Notes under the pieces: model-generated
The model's input: only the letters and a program-made list of their open reading frames with translations
The model's database searches: none
Told to the model about the DNA's origin: nothing
Shown: positions 23,352 to 32,091 of the stretch, piece after piece
Position numbering within the stretch: position 1 is the first letter of the stretch
How the letters are laid out: every line of letters starts with the position of its first letter
Origin: an uncultured bacterium
GTDB taxonomy: Bacteria > Planctomycetota > UBA8108
Direction: 5' to 3'
Assembly: GCA_913042995.1 (NCBI GenBank)
Contig: CAJWMA010000004.1
Location: 1 to 35,811 of the forward strand
DNA: 35,811 nucleotides
Translations under genes and position numbers: made by a program

Positions 23352-24821
23352 ATGACCTTCAACCCCCTGCGGCAAGAACCACATTTCCCCGGTCGACGCG
23401 ACCTGCTCAGGTCCTGGAGTCTCGGCTTCGGAGGACTGGCCCTTGCCGACCTGCTCCACGCCGAGGACAAGGGGGGACGAAAAGAGCCCGCGCATCCCCT
23501 CGCGGCCAGGAAGCCGCATTTCAAGCCGCGCGCCAGGCGAATCATCTTCCTCTTCATGCACGGCGGACCGTCTCACATCGATCTCTTCGATCCGAAACCG
23601 GCGCTGCAGAAAAACGATGGCAAGCCTCCCCCCTTCGAACGGACCCGGGTGAAGTTCGCCGCGCGCGGCAACCTCCTCGCCTCGCCCTGGAAGTTCCGTC
23701 CGACCGGCAAGAGCGGGATCCCGATGAGCGAGCTCTGGCAACACCTGCCGGAGGTCGCCGACGAGCTGTGCATGCTCCACGGCCTCTGCGGCCAGAACGT
23801 AGCGCACGGCGGCGCCTGCATGAAGCTCTTCACAGGCAGCGACTCCCTGCTGCGTCCGAGCATGGGCAGCTGGATGAGCTACGGGCTGGGCACCGAGAAC
23901 CAGAACCTGCCGAGCTTCATCACGATCTGCCCGACAAGCCTCCATGGCGGAGTCGACAACTTCGGCACCGCCTTCCTGCCGTCAATCCACCAGGGCGTTC
24001 CCCTCGGCACACCGGGCTATCCGAACACCCTGATGAAGAACGCGAAGTTTGAGTTCCTCGAAAACTCTTTCAGAACCCCCGGACAGCAGCAGGCCCAGCT
24101 TCGCTACCTCAAACGTCTCAACCAGCGGCACCTCCGGACCACCGGTCCGAACTCAGACCTCGAGGCCAGGATCGCGAGTTTCGAGATGGCCTTCCGGATG
24201 CAGCAGGCCGCGCCCGAGGCGACCGACCTTGCCGGGGAGACGCCTCAAACCCGCAAGCTCTACGGAATCGATGACCCGAAAACGCAGAACTTCGGGACCA
24301 TGTGTCTCATGGCGAGACGCCTCGCCGAGCGCGATGTCCGCTTCATCCAGGTCAGCCATGCCCACAGCCTTCCATTCAACAATGAACAATGGGACCAGCA
24401 CAGCCATATCAAGCAGGGGCATGAGATCAATGTCGGCCAGATCGACAAGCCCATCACCGGCCTGATCAAGGATCTGAAACAGCGCGGACTCCTCGAGGAC
24501 ACCCTCGTGCTCTGGGGCGGTGAGTTCGGCCGCACTCCAACGGCGCAGCAGGGAAAGAAGGCCACGATTGGCCGCGACCACCATCCCGATGGATTCACCA
24601 TGTGGATGGCCGGGGCCGGGGTCAAGGGCGGCTTCCGCTACGGCAGGACCGACGAGTTCGGCTACTACGCCATCGAAGATCGAATGACCATCCACGACCT
24701 CCACGCCACGCTGCTGCACACCATGGGCATCGATCACGAGCGCCTGACCTATCGCTACGCCGGACGGGACTTCCGCCTGACCGACGTACACGGAGAGGTG
24801 GCGGAGAAGATCTTCGCCTGA
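23352..24821 (+). CDS. DUF1501 family Tat-exported protein
   Basis: A 489-residue DUF1501 protein, of alkaline-phosphatase/sulfatase-like fold. The N-terminus has twin arginines R15-R16 in GRRDLLRSWSLGFGGLALADLL, predicting Tat export. Core motifs are IIFLFMHGGPSHIDLFDPKP near 64-83, LPEVADELCMLHGL, AHGGACMKLFTGS, SMGSWMSYGLGTENQNLPSF, the late LVLWGGEFGRTPTAQQGKK, and GRDHHPDGFTMWMAGAGVKGG with its HH pair. These histidines and aspartates form a probable metal site, but no reaction has been established. In planctomycetes DUF1501 genes nearly always follow a DUF1549/DUF1553 gene, as here after 22 bases, so the two probably work as an exported pair. AGGAAG precedes the ATG at 23352. The frame opens further upstream inside the neighbour, but the ATG gives the standard Tat start. 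Confidence 0.92.
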   Translation: MTFNPLRQEPHFPGRRDLLRSWSLGFGGLALADLLHAEDKGGRKEPAHPLAARKPHFKPRARRIIFLFMHGGPSHIDLFDPKPALQKNDGKPPPFERTRVKFAARGNLLASPWKFRPTGKSGIPMSELWQHLPEVADELCMLHGLCGQNVAHGGACMKLFTGSDSLLRPSMGSWMSYGLGTENQNLPSFITICPTSLHGGVDNFGTAFLPSIHQGVPLGTPGYPNTLMKNAKFEFLENSFRTPGQQQAQLRYLKRLNQRHLRTTGPNSDLEARIASFEMAFRMQQAAPEATDLAGETPQTRKLYGIDDPKTQNFGTMCLMARRLAERDVRFIQVSHAHSLPFNNEQWDQHSHIKQGHEINVGQIDKPITGLIKDLKQRGLLEDTLVLWGGEFGRTPTAQQGKKATIGRDHHPDGFTMWMAGAGVKGGFRYGRTDEFGYYAIEDRMTIHDLHATLLHTMGIDHERLTYRYAGRDFRLTDVHGEVAEKIFA

Positions 24822-24845
24822 TAAACACCCGGCTCCGGGCGGCGC

Positions 24846-26438
24846 TCAGAGTCGCTTGCAGCGCTTGACCCTGGTGATCACCTTGCGGCCATCCTTGACC
24901 TTGTATTCACCCTCGAGCTCCACGACCGAGCCGACACAGGCATCGATGCGCAGGTTGTGGACGGTGCCGAAGCCTGTGCGCACCTCGAGGCTCTCGCCGC
25001 TGGATAATTGCACGAGATAGAGGTTCAGGTCATCCGGCTTGACGCTGATCTTCAGCATCCCCTTGACCAGGAGCTTGCCGCCTTCGTCCTGGATAATCTT
25101 CCACGAACCGTCATCGACATATTTCGGAGCGAGGTTGGCCTTCTCGGAGATCCCCGGGAGGATCCCAGTCGAGTTGCCGTATTTTTCTTTTTTCACGCCC
25201 ATCATGTTCATGAGCTTCAGGAGCAGGTTGCCGTTGGGAGTATTAGGATATTTTACGTAACGTCCCGGCAGGATCCGGCCGCCTCCCCCGCCTGAGAGCA
25301 CCAGCGGCAGATCGGTAACCGAGTGGTAGTCGCCGTGCTTGATGCCGGATCCGAAGAGAACGATGGAATTGTCAAAGACCGTGCCCTCGTCGTCATCGAG
25401 GGACTTCAACTTCTCGATAAAATAAGAGAACTGCTGCACATACCAGTGGTTGACCTTGTCATATCCCGAAAGCCCCGAGGAGCGATTGCGCGTGCGAACG
25501 AAGTGGGACAGCATATGAAGCTCATCGTTGATTCCAAGAAAACCGTAGGTCGACCGGGTCTCGGTGTGGGCCATCATCAAGGTGCTCACCCGCGTCATGT
25601 CCGTCCAATAGGCCAGGGCGATCAGATCCAGCATCGCCCTGGTGCGCTGCGCGAGGTCGGCGGCAGCCGGCACCGGATTGATCTGCTTCATCCTCGAATC
25701 GCGAGCAGGATTTCCACGGGTCTTGAACTGGTCGAGCTCCCGCTCCACATCGCGAACCGACTGCAGGTAGTGATCGAGCACCTGCCGGTCACGGTTGCTG
25801 GCCTTGCGAACGACTGACTGATAGCTCTCCTTCACCTCATCGAGAACGCTCGCGGTCCGCTTTCGGAAGCCGCTGTTGTTGAAGCCCTTGAAGAGTCGGT
25901 TGAAAACCACCTCGGGATTGTGCTCAACCGGAAGAGCCCTGCCGTCAGCGCCGAAGGAGAGAAAGTTTTCCGAGGGATCGTTGGCGTCGAGATAGGTGTC
26001 GCTGCGCAACTGCAGAGATTTCACGGGAGTCGCAGCGCCTACATGATCCGCGATGACCTGGTCAAAGGACTGCCGCTGCACGAGACGTGACTTGCGGACA
26101 TTGCCGGTCATGAAGGTCAACGTCACGTTCTCATGCCCACCATTGGCGCGCTGGTCAGCGTCGATGTTGCGCAGGATAACGATGTCTTTCTTGTTCTTTT
26201 CCAGCGGGCTGAGCAACTTCGAAAGCGTGAACTCCGTCTCTGTAGCTCCAGTGATGTCCCACGAATTAGGATTCACTCCAGCGCCCTTAAAGAGGACACA
26301 AAGACGAAGATTCTTCGCCGCCGCGGAGTTACCGTAACCCAGGGCCGGGGACATGATCTCCAGCGAGGGTAGCGCCAGGGCCGCGCCGACTCCCCTGAGA
26401 AACGACCGTCGCGGGATGAGATAGGATTCTCTGCTCAT
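24846..26438 (-). CDS. DUF1552 family Tat-exported protein
   Basis: A 530-residue DUF1552 protein. Twin arginines R10-R11 in PRRSFLRGVGAALALPSLE give a Tat signal. Typical stretches are LCVLFKGAGVNPNSWD, NIDADQRANGGHENVTLTFMTG, SFDQVIADHVG, LDEVKESYQSVV, TRVSTLMMAHTETRSTYGFLG, and VLFGSGIKHGDYHSVTDLPLVLSGGGGG. A C-terminal extension of about 90 residues after the family domain (from about 445, SVKPDDLNLYLVQLSSGESLEVRTG onward) looks like a small beta domain. The ATG at 26438 overlaps the stop of the upstream DUF1592-group gene by the 4 bases ATGA, a sign of translational coupling; an in-frame GTG at 26456 is less likely. Members normally accompany DUF1592-type cytochrome proteins and are presumed to be exported partners, parallel to DUF1501; the activity is unknown. 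Confidence 0.9.
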   Translation of the reverse strand: MSRESYLIPRRSFLRGVGAALALPSLEIMSPALGYGNSAAAKNLRLCVLFKGAGVNPNSWDITGATETEFTLSKLLSPLEKNKKDIVILRNIDADQRANGGHENVTLTFMTGNVRKSRLVQRQSFDQVIADHVGAATPVKSLQLRSDTYLDANDPSENFLSFGADGRALPVEHNPEVVFNRLFKGFNNSGFRKRTASVLDEVKESYQSVVRKASNRDRQVLDHYLQSVRDVERELDQFKTRGNPARDSRMKQINPVPAAADLAQRTRAMLDLIALAYWTDMTRVSTLMMAHTETRSTYGFLGINDELHMLSHFVRTRNRSSGLSGYDKVNHWYVQQFSYFIEKLKSLDDDEGTVFDNSIVLFGSGIKHGDYHSVTDLPLVLSGGGGGRILPGRYVKYPNTPNGNLLLKLMNMMGVKKEKYGNSTGILPGISEKANLAPKYVDDGSWKIIQDEGGKLLVKGMLKISVKPDDLNLYLVQLSSGESLEVRTGFGTVHNLRIDACVGSVVELEGEYKVKDGRKVITRVKRCKRL

Positions 26439-28390
26439 GGCTGGTCCTGTCGACACTGAAACTGCCTACTCCTGATGATGTCGGTAATCAACGTATTGAT
26501 CTTAAAGCCATCCCGCTCGAGGGTATCGCAAATTTTTCTGAGCGCGGGACGGTCATACGGCTCCAGCTTGCGACCCAGAGCGTAGGCGAACATCCGCCCG
26601 GCGATGTTCTTCACGATCGGCTCTCGGTATTCTTCCACCAGGATCTGCTTCATCTGCCGCGGTGTCTTGAAGGTGTCTCCATTGGGAAACACCCCGCTGG
26701 ACCTGACCGGACGCTTGTTCCTGTAGGATGCCCTCCACTTCCCGAAGGGGTCGAAATTCTCGAGACCAAGGCCGAGGGGGTCGATGTGCTTGTGACAGCT
26801 GACGCAGATCGCCTTGCTGGTATGCGCCTTCAGGATGTCGGCAAGGTCTGTCAGCTTCTTTCCATCCACCTTCTCGCTCTTGCTCAGAGCAGGAACATTC
26901 TCCGGCGCGTGCAGCGGACGCCCGATGATTCTGTCCAGCAGCCAGACTCCCCGGCGGATAGGGTTGGTTTTCTCAGGCGCGGAAGTCACCCGCAAGATTC
27001 CAACTGTGGTGATCAGACCGCCACGCTGGTCGCTCTTGATCTTGAGAAGGTACGGAGGCTTGTAGAATTGCTCCTGGATTCCCGGGGGATTGTTGCGGCG
27101 CGACGCGAAGATGTCCCCATGCTTCGCGTCGAAGGTGTGCCTCTTGCCTGAGGCGCGGACACCGGTGTAGTCGCTCTGGTAGATCCAGTCGGAGTCGACA
27201 ATCTCCAGGATACTCCGATCCGATTTGACCAGCTCATCGAAGAAGAACAGCACCTCATCGTAGATCCCGCGACTCCATCTTTCGTTCCGGTAGAAGATCT
27301 TGTTGGTCCACAGCTCTCTGAATCCCAGCCATTGCCCGGCGAAGTCTTCCGAGAGCGAGATGCGCCGAGGTGACTTGAGCATACGGTCAACCTGTCCGGC
27401 AAGGACCGTCCCATCGAGCAGCCGGCCGTCAGCCGCCAGGGCGAACAGCTCATCGTCGGGCATGGAGGCCCACAAAAAATACGAGAGACGGCTTGCAAGC
27501 TCATAGGCGCCGACCCTGTAAGGCAGCGTCTTGTTCCTGGCTGTCTCGATTCGATAGACAAAGGGCGGCGAGAGAAGGCCTATTTTCATCGCATGCAGAA
27601 GTGAAGAAACCGGCTCCTCCTTTTTACGGCGGACGCGATAGGCGCTCAGCACCACCTCCTCACTCTCCGCGTTCTTATAGCCGCGCCAGGCCCGGGCCAG
27701 GAAACGGCGGAGAATCTCTTCGGCCTGCTCCTCGGTCAGTTCGGGCGAGACTCCCTTGAACCCGAAAACTTTTTCGCGAGCCGCGGGGGCTTGCTCAAAA
27801 ATCCTCAGGGCATAGTCGAAAGCCTCGCTGTATTTCAAGACCGGCGGCCTGGACCCGGCCAGCTGAGCCGCGTCATTGTAGAAGCCGGATTCACCCTGAG
27901 CATCAGACGGCAGGATTGTCTCCAGCGTGGAGGGCAGGAAGGCGGGAAATTCCGGGCTGTAGACATAGGGTTGCTTCAGCGAGACCCGCAACAGTTCCTC
28001 GAGCGTATTGATCAACTCATAGCGGCTGAGCCTCCGCAGCCTCGACTCGCCGATGTGTTCCTTGCCGTCCTTCAGGACATAGGTCTCCTCGAACCAGCCG
28101 GCGATCTGCTCCTTCTGCGCGGTGGTCAGGGGCTTCTTCTGCTTTGGCGGCATCTCGCCTTCGCCAACGGCCTTGTCGACCTTCTCCCACAAAGCCACAA
28201 TCTTCTCATCGAGTGGATCCGGGGCGGAGAGAAGCTGCTCGAGATCGACCCCTCCCTTGCGCGTATCCGCGTCATGACAGCTGAGACAGCGAGATTCAAG
28301 AACCTCCAGAACCGGGGACTGCTCAGCGGCGCCCAGGCCCGGCCCCAAACCGGGCAACAACAGCAGGATCATGCAGGCGATTGATTTCAT
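26435..28390 (-). CDS. Exported DUF1587/1592/1588/1585 cytochrome-like protein
   Basis: A 651-residue exported protein of the planctomycete/verrucomicrobial group that carries DUF1587, DUF1595, DUF1592, DUF1588 and DUF1585 in series. A signal peptide ends near residue 22. A heme-binding motif C35-L-S-C38-H39 lies in the N-terminal cytochrome-like domain, with MPP at about 80. Domain marks are RLSRYELINTLEELLRV (DUF1587), AYELASRLSYFLWASMPDDELFALA (DUF1592), RRNNPPGIQEQFYKPPY, TNPIRRGVWLLDRIIGRPLHAP and a second C-V-S-C-H in DUF1588, and FAYALGRKLEPYD...I.SRQFQ (DUF1585). It is a probable two-heme or heme/metal protein of the envelope; the role is unknown. The ATG at 28390 starts a normal signal peptide, while an upstream in-frame start at 28459 does not. 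Its stop overlaps the DUF1552 start (ATGA). Confidence 0.9.
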   Translation of the reverse strand: MKSIACMILLLLPGLGPGLGAAEQSPVLEVLESRCLSCHDADTRKGGVDLEQLLSAPDPLDEKIVALWEKVDKAVGEGEMPPKQKKPLTTAQKEQIAGWFEETYVLKDGKEHIGESRLRRLSRYELINTLEELLRVSLKQPYVYSPEFPAFLPSTLETILPSDAQGESGFYNDAAQLAGSRPPVLKYSEAFDYALRIFEQAPAAREKVFGFKGVSPELTEEQAEEILRRFLARAWRGYKNAESEEVVLSAYRVRRKKEEPVSSLLHAMKIGLLSPPFVYRIETARNKTLPYRVGAYELASRLSYFLWASMPDDELFALAADGRLLDGTVLAGQVDRMLKSPRRISLSEDFAGQWLGFRELWTNKIFYRNERWSRGIYDEVLFFFDELVKSDRSILEIVDSDWIYQSDYTGVRASGKRHTFDAKHGDIFASRRNNPPGIQEQFYKPPYLLKIKSDQRGGLITTVGILRVTSAPEKTNPIRRGVWLLDRIIGRPLHAPENVPALSKSEKVDGKKLTDLADILKAHTSKAICVSCHKHIDPLGLGLENFDPFGKWRASYRNKRPVRSSGVFPNGDTFKTPRQMKQILVEEYREPIVKNIAGRMFAYALGRKLEPYDRPALRKICDTLERDGFKINTLITDIIRSRQFQCRQDQP

Positions 28391-28558
28391 GGATGGCCTT
28401 GACGCTTCGGGAGAGACCGCGCGAATCAGTATTAGATAATCCGGAAAGCTCAAATACATCGAAGTGGTTCGCCCTCCCCGCTGAAACTTCTTTTAGATCA
28501 TTTTATTTTCCAGCCGGAAGATCCGCAATCCACTTGTGACCTCCAGGCGCCGCTTCTC

Positions 28559-29137
28559 TCAGCTCATACGCAGAGCGCTCCACCTGGAGCCGGGAAGCGG
28601 GAGGCTGCCGGCGACAGCCAGACCCTCGAGCTCGAGCAGGAGAACCTTCAGGCGCACGCCGCAGGAGAACCCGCCCAGGCGTCCATCGCCTGAGATCACC
28701 CGGTGGCAGGGAAAAATGACCGGCAGCGGATTCTGTCCGACGGCCTGGCCCACAGCGCGGGCGGCGCGCGGCGACCCGACCCTGGCTGCCAACTCCCCGT
28801 AGGTACGAAACTCGCCTCGGGGGATCTCGAAGAGAGCCTTCCAGACCCGCAGTTGGAACGGCGTACCCGAGCCATCGAAATCGAGGGGAGAACGAAAGGT
28901 TATCTTCTCACCGGAGAAATAGCGGTCCAGCTCCGAGCAGGCCCGCTCAAGAATCTCGCAGGCGGAATTCTCAGCTCTCCGCGGAGATCCGCCTGGAGAC
29001 GAGGGCGCGGTCTCAAAAAGCTCCACGCGTCGAACACCCTTCGGGCTGGCCGTTACTTTCAGCTCTCCGCCCGCAAGACAGTCCGGCCGGAGGATGACGC
29101 TCGCAAGATCCTGCATCGAAATAAAATCTTCCACCAT
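28559..29137 (-). CDS. ogt: Methylated-DNA-protein-cysteine methyltransferase
   Basis: A 192-residue suicide repair protein that moves the alkyl group from O6-alkylguanine (or O4-alkylthymine) to its own cysteine. The acceptor is C144 in IFPCHRVISGDGRLGGFSCG (141-160). The upstream helix-turn-helix arginine finger region reads RTYGELAARVGSPRAARAVGQAVGQNP (111-137), and the N-terminal domain is the short Ogt type without an AdaA zinc site. The C-terminal tail of about 25 residues is not typical. ATGs at 29137 and 29116 are possible starts; an in-frame TTG at 29161 is not preferred. It is divergent from the Nudix gene, which could share a control region. Confidence 0.92.
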   Translation of the reverse strand: MVEDFISMQDLASVILRPDCLAGGELKVTASPKGVRRVELFETAPSSPGGSPRRAENSACEILERACSELDRYFSGEKITFRSPLDFDGSGTPFQLRVWKALFEIPRGEFRTYGELAARVGSPRAARAVGQAVGQNPLPVIFPCHRVISGDGRLGGFSCGVRLKVLLLELEGLAVAGSLPLPGSRWSALRMS

Positions 29138-29234
29138 GGGATTGAGCCCGTGAGAAAACAAAAACCGGGGAGGAACCCTCCTTCCCTACAGCATAAGATA
29201 CAGGCTCTGGCCCACATGCAATATGGGAGAAATG

Positions 29235-29741
29235 ATGGACCCCCGTGAAGAGCTCGTAGACCTGATCGATGAACAGGACCATGTTATCGGCTGGGCGCGC
29301 CGTGAGAAAATCCGCCGACTGAACCTGCTCCACCGCGGAGTCGGGATTCTCTGCCTTGATCCTGATGGACGAATCTATGTTCATCGCCGCACGGAGACAA
29401 AGGACGTCTTTCCAGGTATGTACGATATGTTCGTCGGTGGTGTCGTAGGCCAGGGAGAAGACCGTGACCTCGCCGCCGCCAGGGAGATCGCCGAAGAGCT
29501 GGGAATCGAGGGGCCCAATCCGGAACCCATTTGCCGCTATCTCTACCTTGGCCCCCTGAACCGCAGCCTCGTGGCGGTTTACAAGGTCACCTGGGAAGGG
29601 GAAATCCGCCACCAGCCGGAAGAGGTTGCGTGGGGAAGCTATATGAGCACCGAAGAAATCGAGGCGAAGATCGGCGAGTGGAACTTTGTCCCCGATGGCC
29701 TGGAGATCTGGAAGCACATCAGGGAATTGAAGGCCATCTGA
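29235..29741 (+). CDS. Nudix hydrolase of the IDI/YfcD type
   Basis: About 168 residues from the ATG at 29235. The Nudix box is intact, GGVVGQGEDRDLAAAREIAEELGI, with the RE..EE core. The sequence before it, DLIDEQDHVIG, LLHRGVGILCLDPDGRIYVHRRT and KDVFPGMYDMFVGG, is the pattern of YfcD and isopentenyl-diphosphate isomerase-like Nudix proteins. True IDI activity needs a conserved Cys and Glu, and the Cys of the usual TCCSHP segment is absent, so a hydrolase of nucleotide-type substrates is more likely. GGAG at 29226-29229, 5 bases before 29235, supports this start; ATGs at 29223 and 29232 are also in frame. It is convergent with the HEAT-repeat gene. Confidence 0.85.
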   Translation: MDPREELVDLIDEQDHVIGWARREKIRRLNLLHRGVGILCLDPDGRIYVHRRTETKDVFPGMYDMFVGGVVGQGEDRDLAAAREIAEELGIEGPNPEPICRYLYLGPLNRSLVAVYKVTWEGEIRHQPEEVAWGSYMSTEEIEAKIGEWNFVPDGLEIWKHIRELKAI

Positions 29742-29751
29742 GAAAAGACCC

Positions 29752-29765
29752 GGAGCGAACGCTCC
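29752..29765. terminator. Short hairpin between convergent genes
   Basis: GGAGC, loop GAAC, GCTCC lie 11 bases past the Nudix stop and 28 bases from the HEAT gene stop. There is no T run. Position is the only argument for a terminator role. Confidence 0.3.
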
Positions 29766-29792
29766 ATCAGCCCACCCCGAGAAACCGCGGAA

Positions 29793-31649
29793 TTACTTGC
29801 TCTTGGGCTTCTTCTTTGCGGAACGGGCCTTGCGAGCCGCGCTGGTCGAGGCACTCACATCGATCGTTACCCGGCGGCTGGAGGTCTTCTTGGACTTCTT
29901 CTTCGCAGCGGGCTTCTTCTTTGCGGAGGACTTCTTCTTCGCAGCGGGTTTCTTTGCCTTTTTGGTCTTGGAGGACTCGGCGGCCTCTTCTTCTTCCACC
30001 TCATCTCCGAGATGAAGCCTCAGCTTCTGCTGGGCCTGTTCCGAAATCTTATTACGGGGGAAGGCCTCAACCAGGTGCCTCAGCATGCGAATGCCAAACC
30101 TGCCCATCTGCTCGCCCTCTTCGGCGAAATGGAAACCGAGATAGTAGTAATCCTCGGGGTCGATGTGCTTATCGACAGTGATCTTCTCCACGAGCTCTAT
30201 ATAGCTGTCGTAAATCAGCGCGCGCAGAACCCGCAAGCCGAGATCCGATCTGCGAGAGGCCGGATCCAGATCTCTCGAGCTCTGGCGAATGAGAGCGACA
30301 GCGAAAAAATACCGTCCCTCGGAGGTGATCATGTGGTGATCCCACAGCAACTGCATGTATTCGGTAATACGAACCCACTTATCGCGGCTCGAACTATTCT
30401 TCAGCTTAACGGCCTTTTGATACACCTTGGTTCGCAGCGGATCCGCATCTACTCCTTTTACAAATTCCAGGAAAGAGCGATAGCGAACATCGTTTCTCTC
30501 AAAGAGAAGAATCAGGCGCTTCACCGCGCGATCGAGATACTTGCGGCGTGTCTTCTGGGGGAACTCCTGGAGAATCGAATTCACTCTCTGGGTGACCTCG
30601 AGATCCTCGGACTCGACAAGAGTCTTGAAGAGACTCTCAATACCCGAAGAGATCTCGCGCAAGGTCGCCTCAGCCGCCTCGCGAACCCTGAAACGTGAGT
30701 CCGAAAGGAAGGGGACGATCGCTGCGGCGATCTCGGGCTTGTCGATCCCCTTAAGCCGTTCGAAGACATGAATATGCACGGCGAAATGCGGAGATTTGTT
30801 GAACAGTTGAACAAGCTTGATGGAGTCCTTGGCGGGAAGATCGATCTTCTTGAAACCCGTCAGGGCATGCTGGGCGACATTCTCCCAGTCCGCATCGCAA
30901 AGACTCTTTTGCAGGAAACGCGTGTAATCCGGCGTCGCCTTCAACTCATCGGACTGCCTGTAGAGCGAGATGAATGCAAACCTCCGGATCTCCGGGAGGT
31001 GCCTCTGGTCAGCGTAATTCCTGAGAATCTTCCTGGCCCGGCCAGCAAGAGACCTTCCCTTGAAACAGCCGAGTAGAATGAGACCTGAGATATGCAGGTA
31101 AGGACTGGCCGAATCAGGCTTCCCGCGCAGAAGCTTCTGCACAAGCGGAAACACCGGGGTCTGCTGAGCAGGTTTCATCGCGTTGATCGAGTCCGAGAGA
31201 CGCGCCAGCAGGTGCTGCTGCTGCTCAAAAGATTCTTCCTCAAGCTTCTTCAGGAGGAATTCTACAGCGGATTTTCCATTCACAGCTGACAGGGTCGATA
31301 TGATCGCCCGACGGCCATTGAAATCAGCCCCCTCGTAGAGGTCGCGAAGCTGCGGGATAGCGGAAGGACCAATAGCCGTAATCACAGCCATTGAATGCTC
31401 CCGGATAATGCCGCCCTTGAGAATCATGGGCACCACCAGGTGGGACACATCAGCCGCCCCCAGGCGCGCAAGTCCCTTCAAAGCAGCCAGTTGCATGGGC
31501 TCATAGGGTTCCCTGAGACAATTCCCGAGAGCCTTGATAACAGGCTTCGTCGAGATCCCAAGCTCGGAAAAAACCTGAGCAGCCGCGACTCGCAATTCCA
31601 AGTCGTCAGAACTCAGTAAATTCAATAGTTTCTTGGTGGTTGCGTCCAT
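29793..31649 (-). CDS. HEAT-repeat protein with histone-H1-like lysine/alanine tail
   Basis: A 618-residue cytosolic protein without a signal peptide. Residues 1-160 are clear HEAT/PBS-lyase-like helical repeats (for example LELRVAAAQVFSELG, MQLAALKGLARLG, DFNGRRAIISTLSAV). Further helical repeats continue to about 400 (RFRVREAAEATLREISSG), and an all-helical region follows to 550. The end (about 551-618) is first acidic (VEEEEAAESS) and then very basic, with KKAKKPAAKKK, SSAKKKPAAKKKS and KSKKTSSRRV units, like bacterial histone-H1-type Hc1/AlgP tails that bind DNA or RNA. This suggests a helical scaffold tethered to nucleic acid; that is inference. GGAGG at 31660-31664, 10 bases before the ATG, fixes the start. 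No operon partner is evident. The TTC/TTT-rich DNA at 29880-29960 is the repeat tail read on the other strand. Confidence 0.78.
   Translation of the reverse strand: MDATTKKLLNLLSSDDLELRVAAAQVFSELGISTKPVIKALGNCLREPYEPMQLAALKGLARLGAADVSHLVVPMILKGGIIREHSMAVITAIGPSAIPQLRDLYEGADFNGRRAIISTLSAVNGKSAVEFLLKKLEEESFEQQQHLLARLSDSINAMKPAQQTPVFPLVQKLLRGKPDSASPYLHISGLILLGCFKGRSLAGRARKILRNYADQRHLPEIRRFAFISLYRQSDELKATPDYTRFLQKSLCDADWENVAQHALTGFKKIDLPAKDSIKLVQLFNKSPHFAVHIHVFERLKGIDKPEIAAAIVPFLSDSRFRVREAAEATLREISSGIESLFKTLVESEDLEVTQRVNSILQEFPQKTRRKYLDRAVKRLILLFERNDVRYRSFLEFVKGVDADPLRTKVYQKAVKLKNSSSRDKWVRITEYMQLLWDHHMITSEGRYFFAVALIRQSSRDLDPASRRSDLGLRVLRALIYDSYIELVEKITVDKHIDPEDYYYLGFHFAEEGEQMGRFGIRMLRHLVEAFPRNKISEQAQQKLRLHLGDEVEEEEAAESSKTKKAKKPAAKKKSSAKKKPAAKKKSKKTSSRRVTIDVSASTSAARKARSAKKKPKSK
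29806..29985 (-). repeat. Lysine/alanine codon repeats encoding the H1-like tail
   Basis: The plus strand shows a near-periodic pattern of TTCTTCTTC with GCAGCGGG or GCGGAGG inserts. It translates on the minus strand to AAKKK-type units. This low-complexity DNA could expand or contract between strains. Confidence 0.6.
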
Positions 31650-32091
31650 GGATGGAGCGCCTCCGATGTCGGTTTTTTTAACAGATCCCAATTAGTTCAG
31701 TCGTAAAAGGATACACGCGACAAAGCCCTATTTACAGAAGATTCGCCCTAGGTCCCTAAGTCCCATAAATGCCTTACGAAAAAAACACAAAGCTATACAT
31801 TACAATGACTTAAAATAGTTCTAACCAGCCCTCAGAACTGGTCTCAAACCCGCCATCCTGCCACAGAAGCCCATAGAACGCATTCCAGGCCAGTCCGGAT
31901 GACACAACATATTGTAAAAAATAGAGTTATCGGAATTCCAAAACCTATATGGACTATTTCTGAGTCGGGAACTACGGGTAAGTGGCAATGGATCCAGAGA
32001 AAAGACGGTAGTGGATGTTTGTATGCTGAAAGGGACAATTCCCTTCTGGGAACCCTAAAACCGCTTCATTACGGCTAAACAGCACAATTTC
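31650..32091. other. Long AT-rich divergent intergenic region
   Basis: This 442-base gap separates the divergent HEAT and aldehyde dehydrogenase genes and is clearly richer in A and T than the flanks, with A7 at 31789-31795. No credible gene or RNA family was recognised. A hairpin AAGGGA-CAAT-TCCCTT lies at 32030-32045, 47 bases before the dehydrogenase ATG. AGTTCT and AGAACT form a weaker inverted repeat near 31816-31840. Promoters for both genes are expected here but none stands out. Confidence 0.45.

Noticed and set aside
31844-32038. Minus-strand frame of 64 codons in the AT-rich spacer
   Set aside because: No ribosome site, no recognisable pattern, and it lies in a region with non-coding composition.
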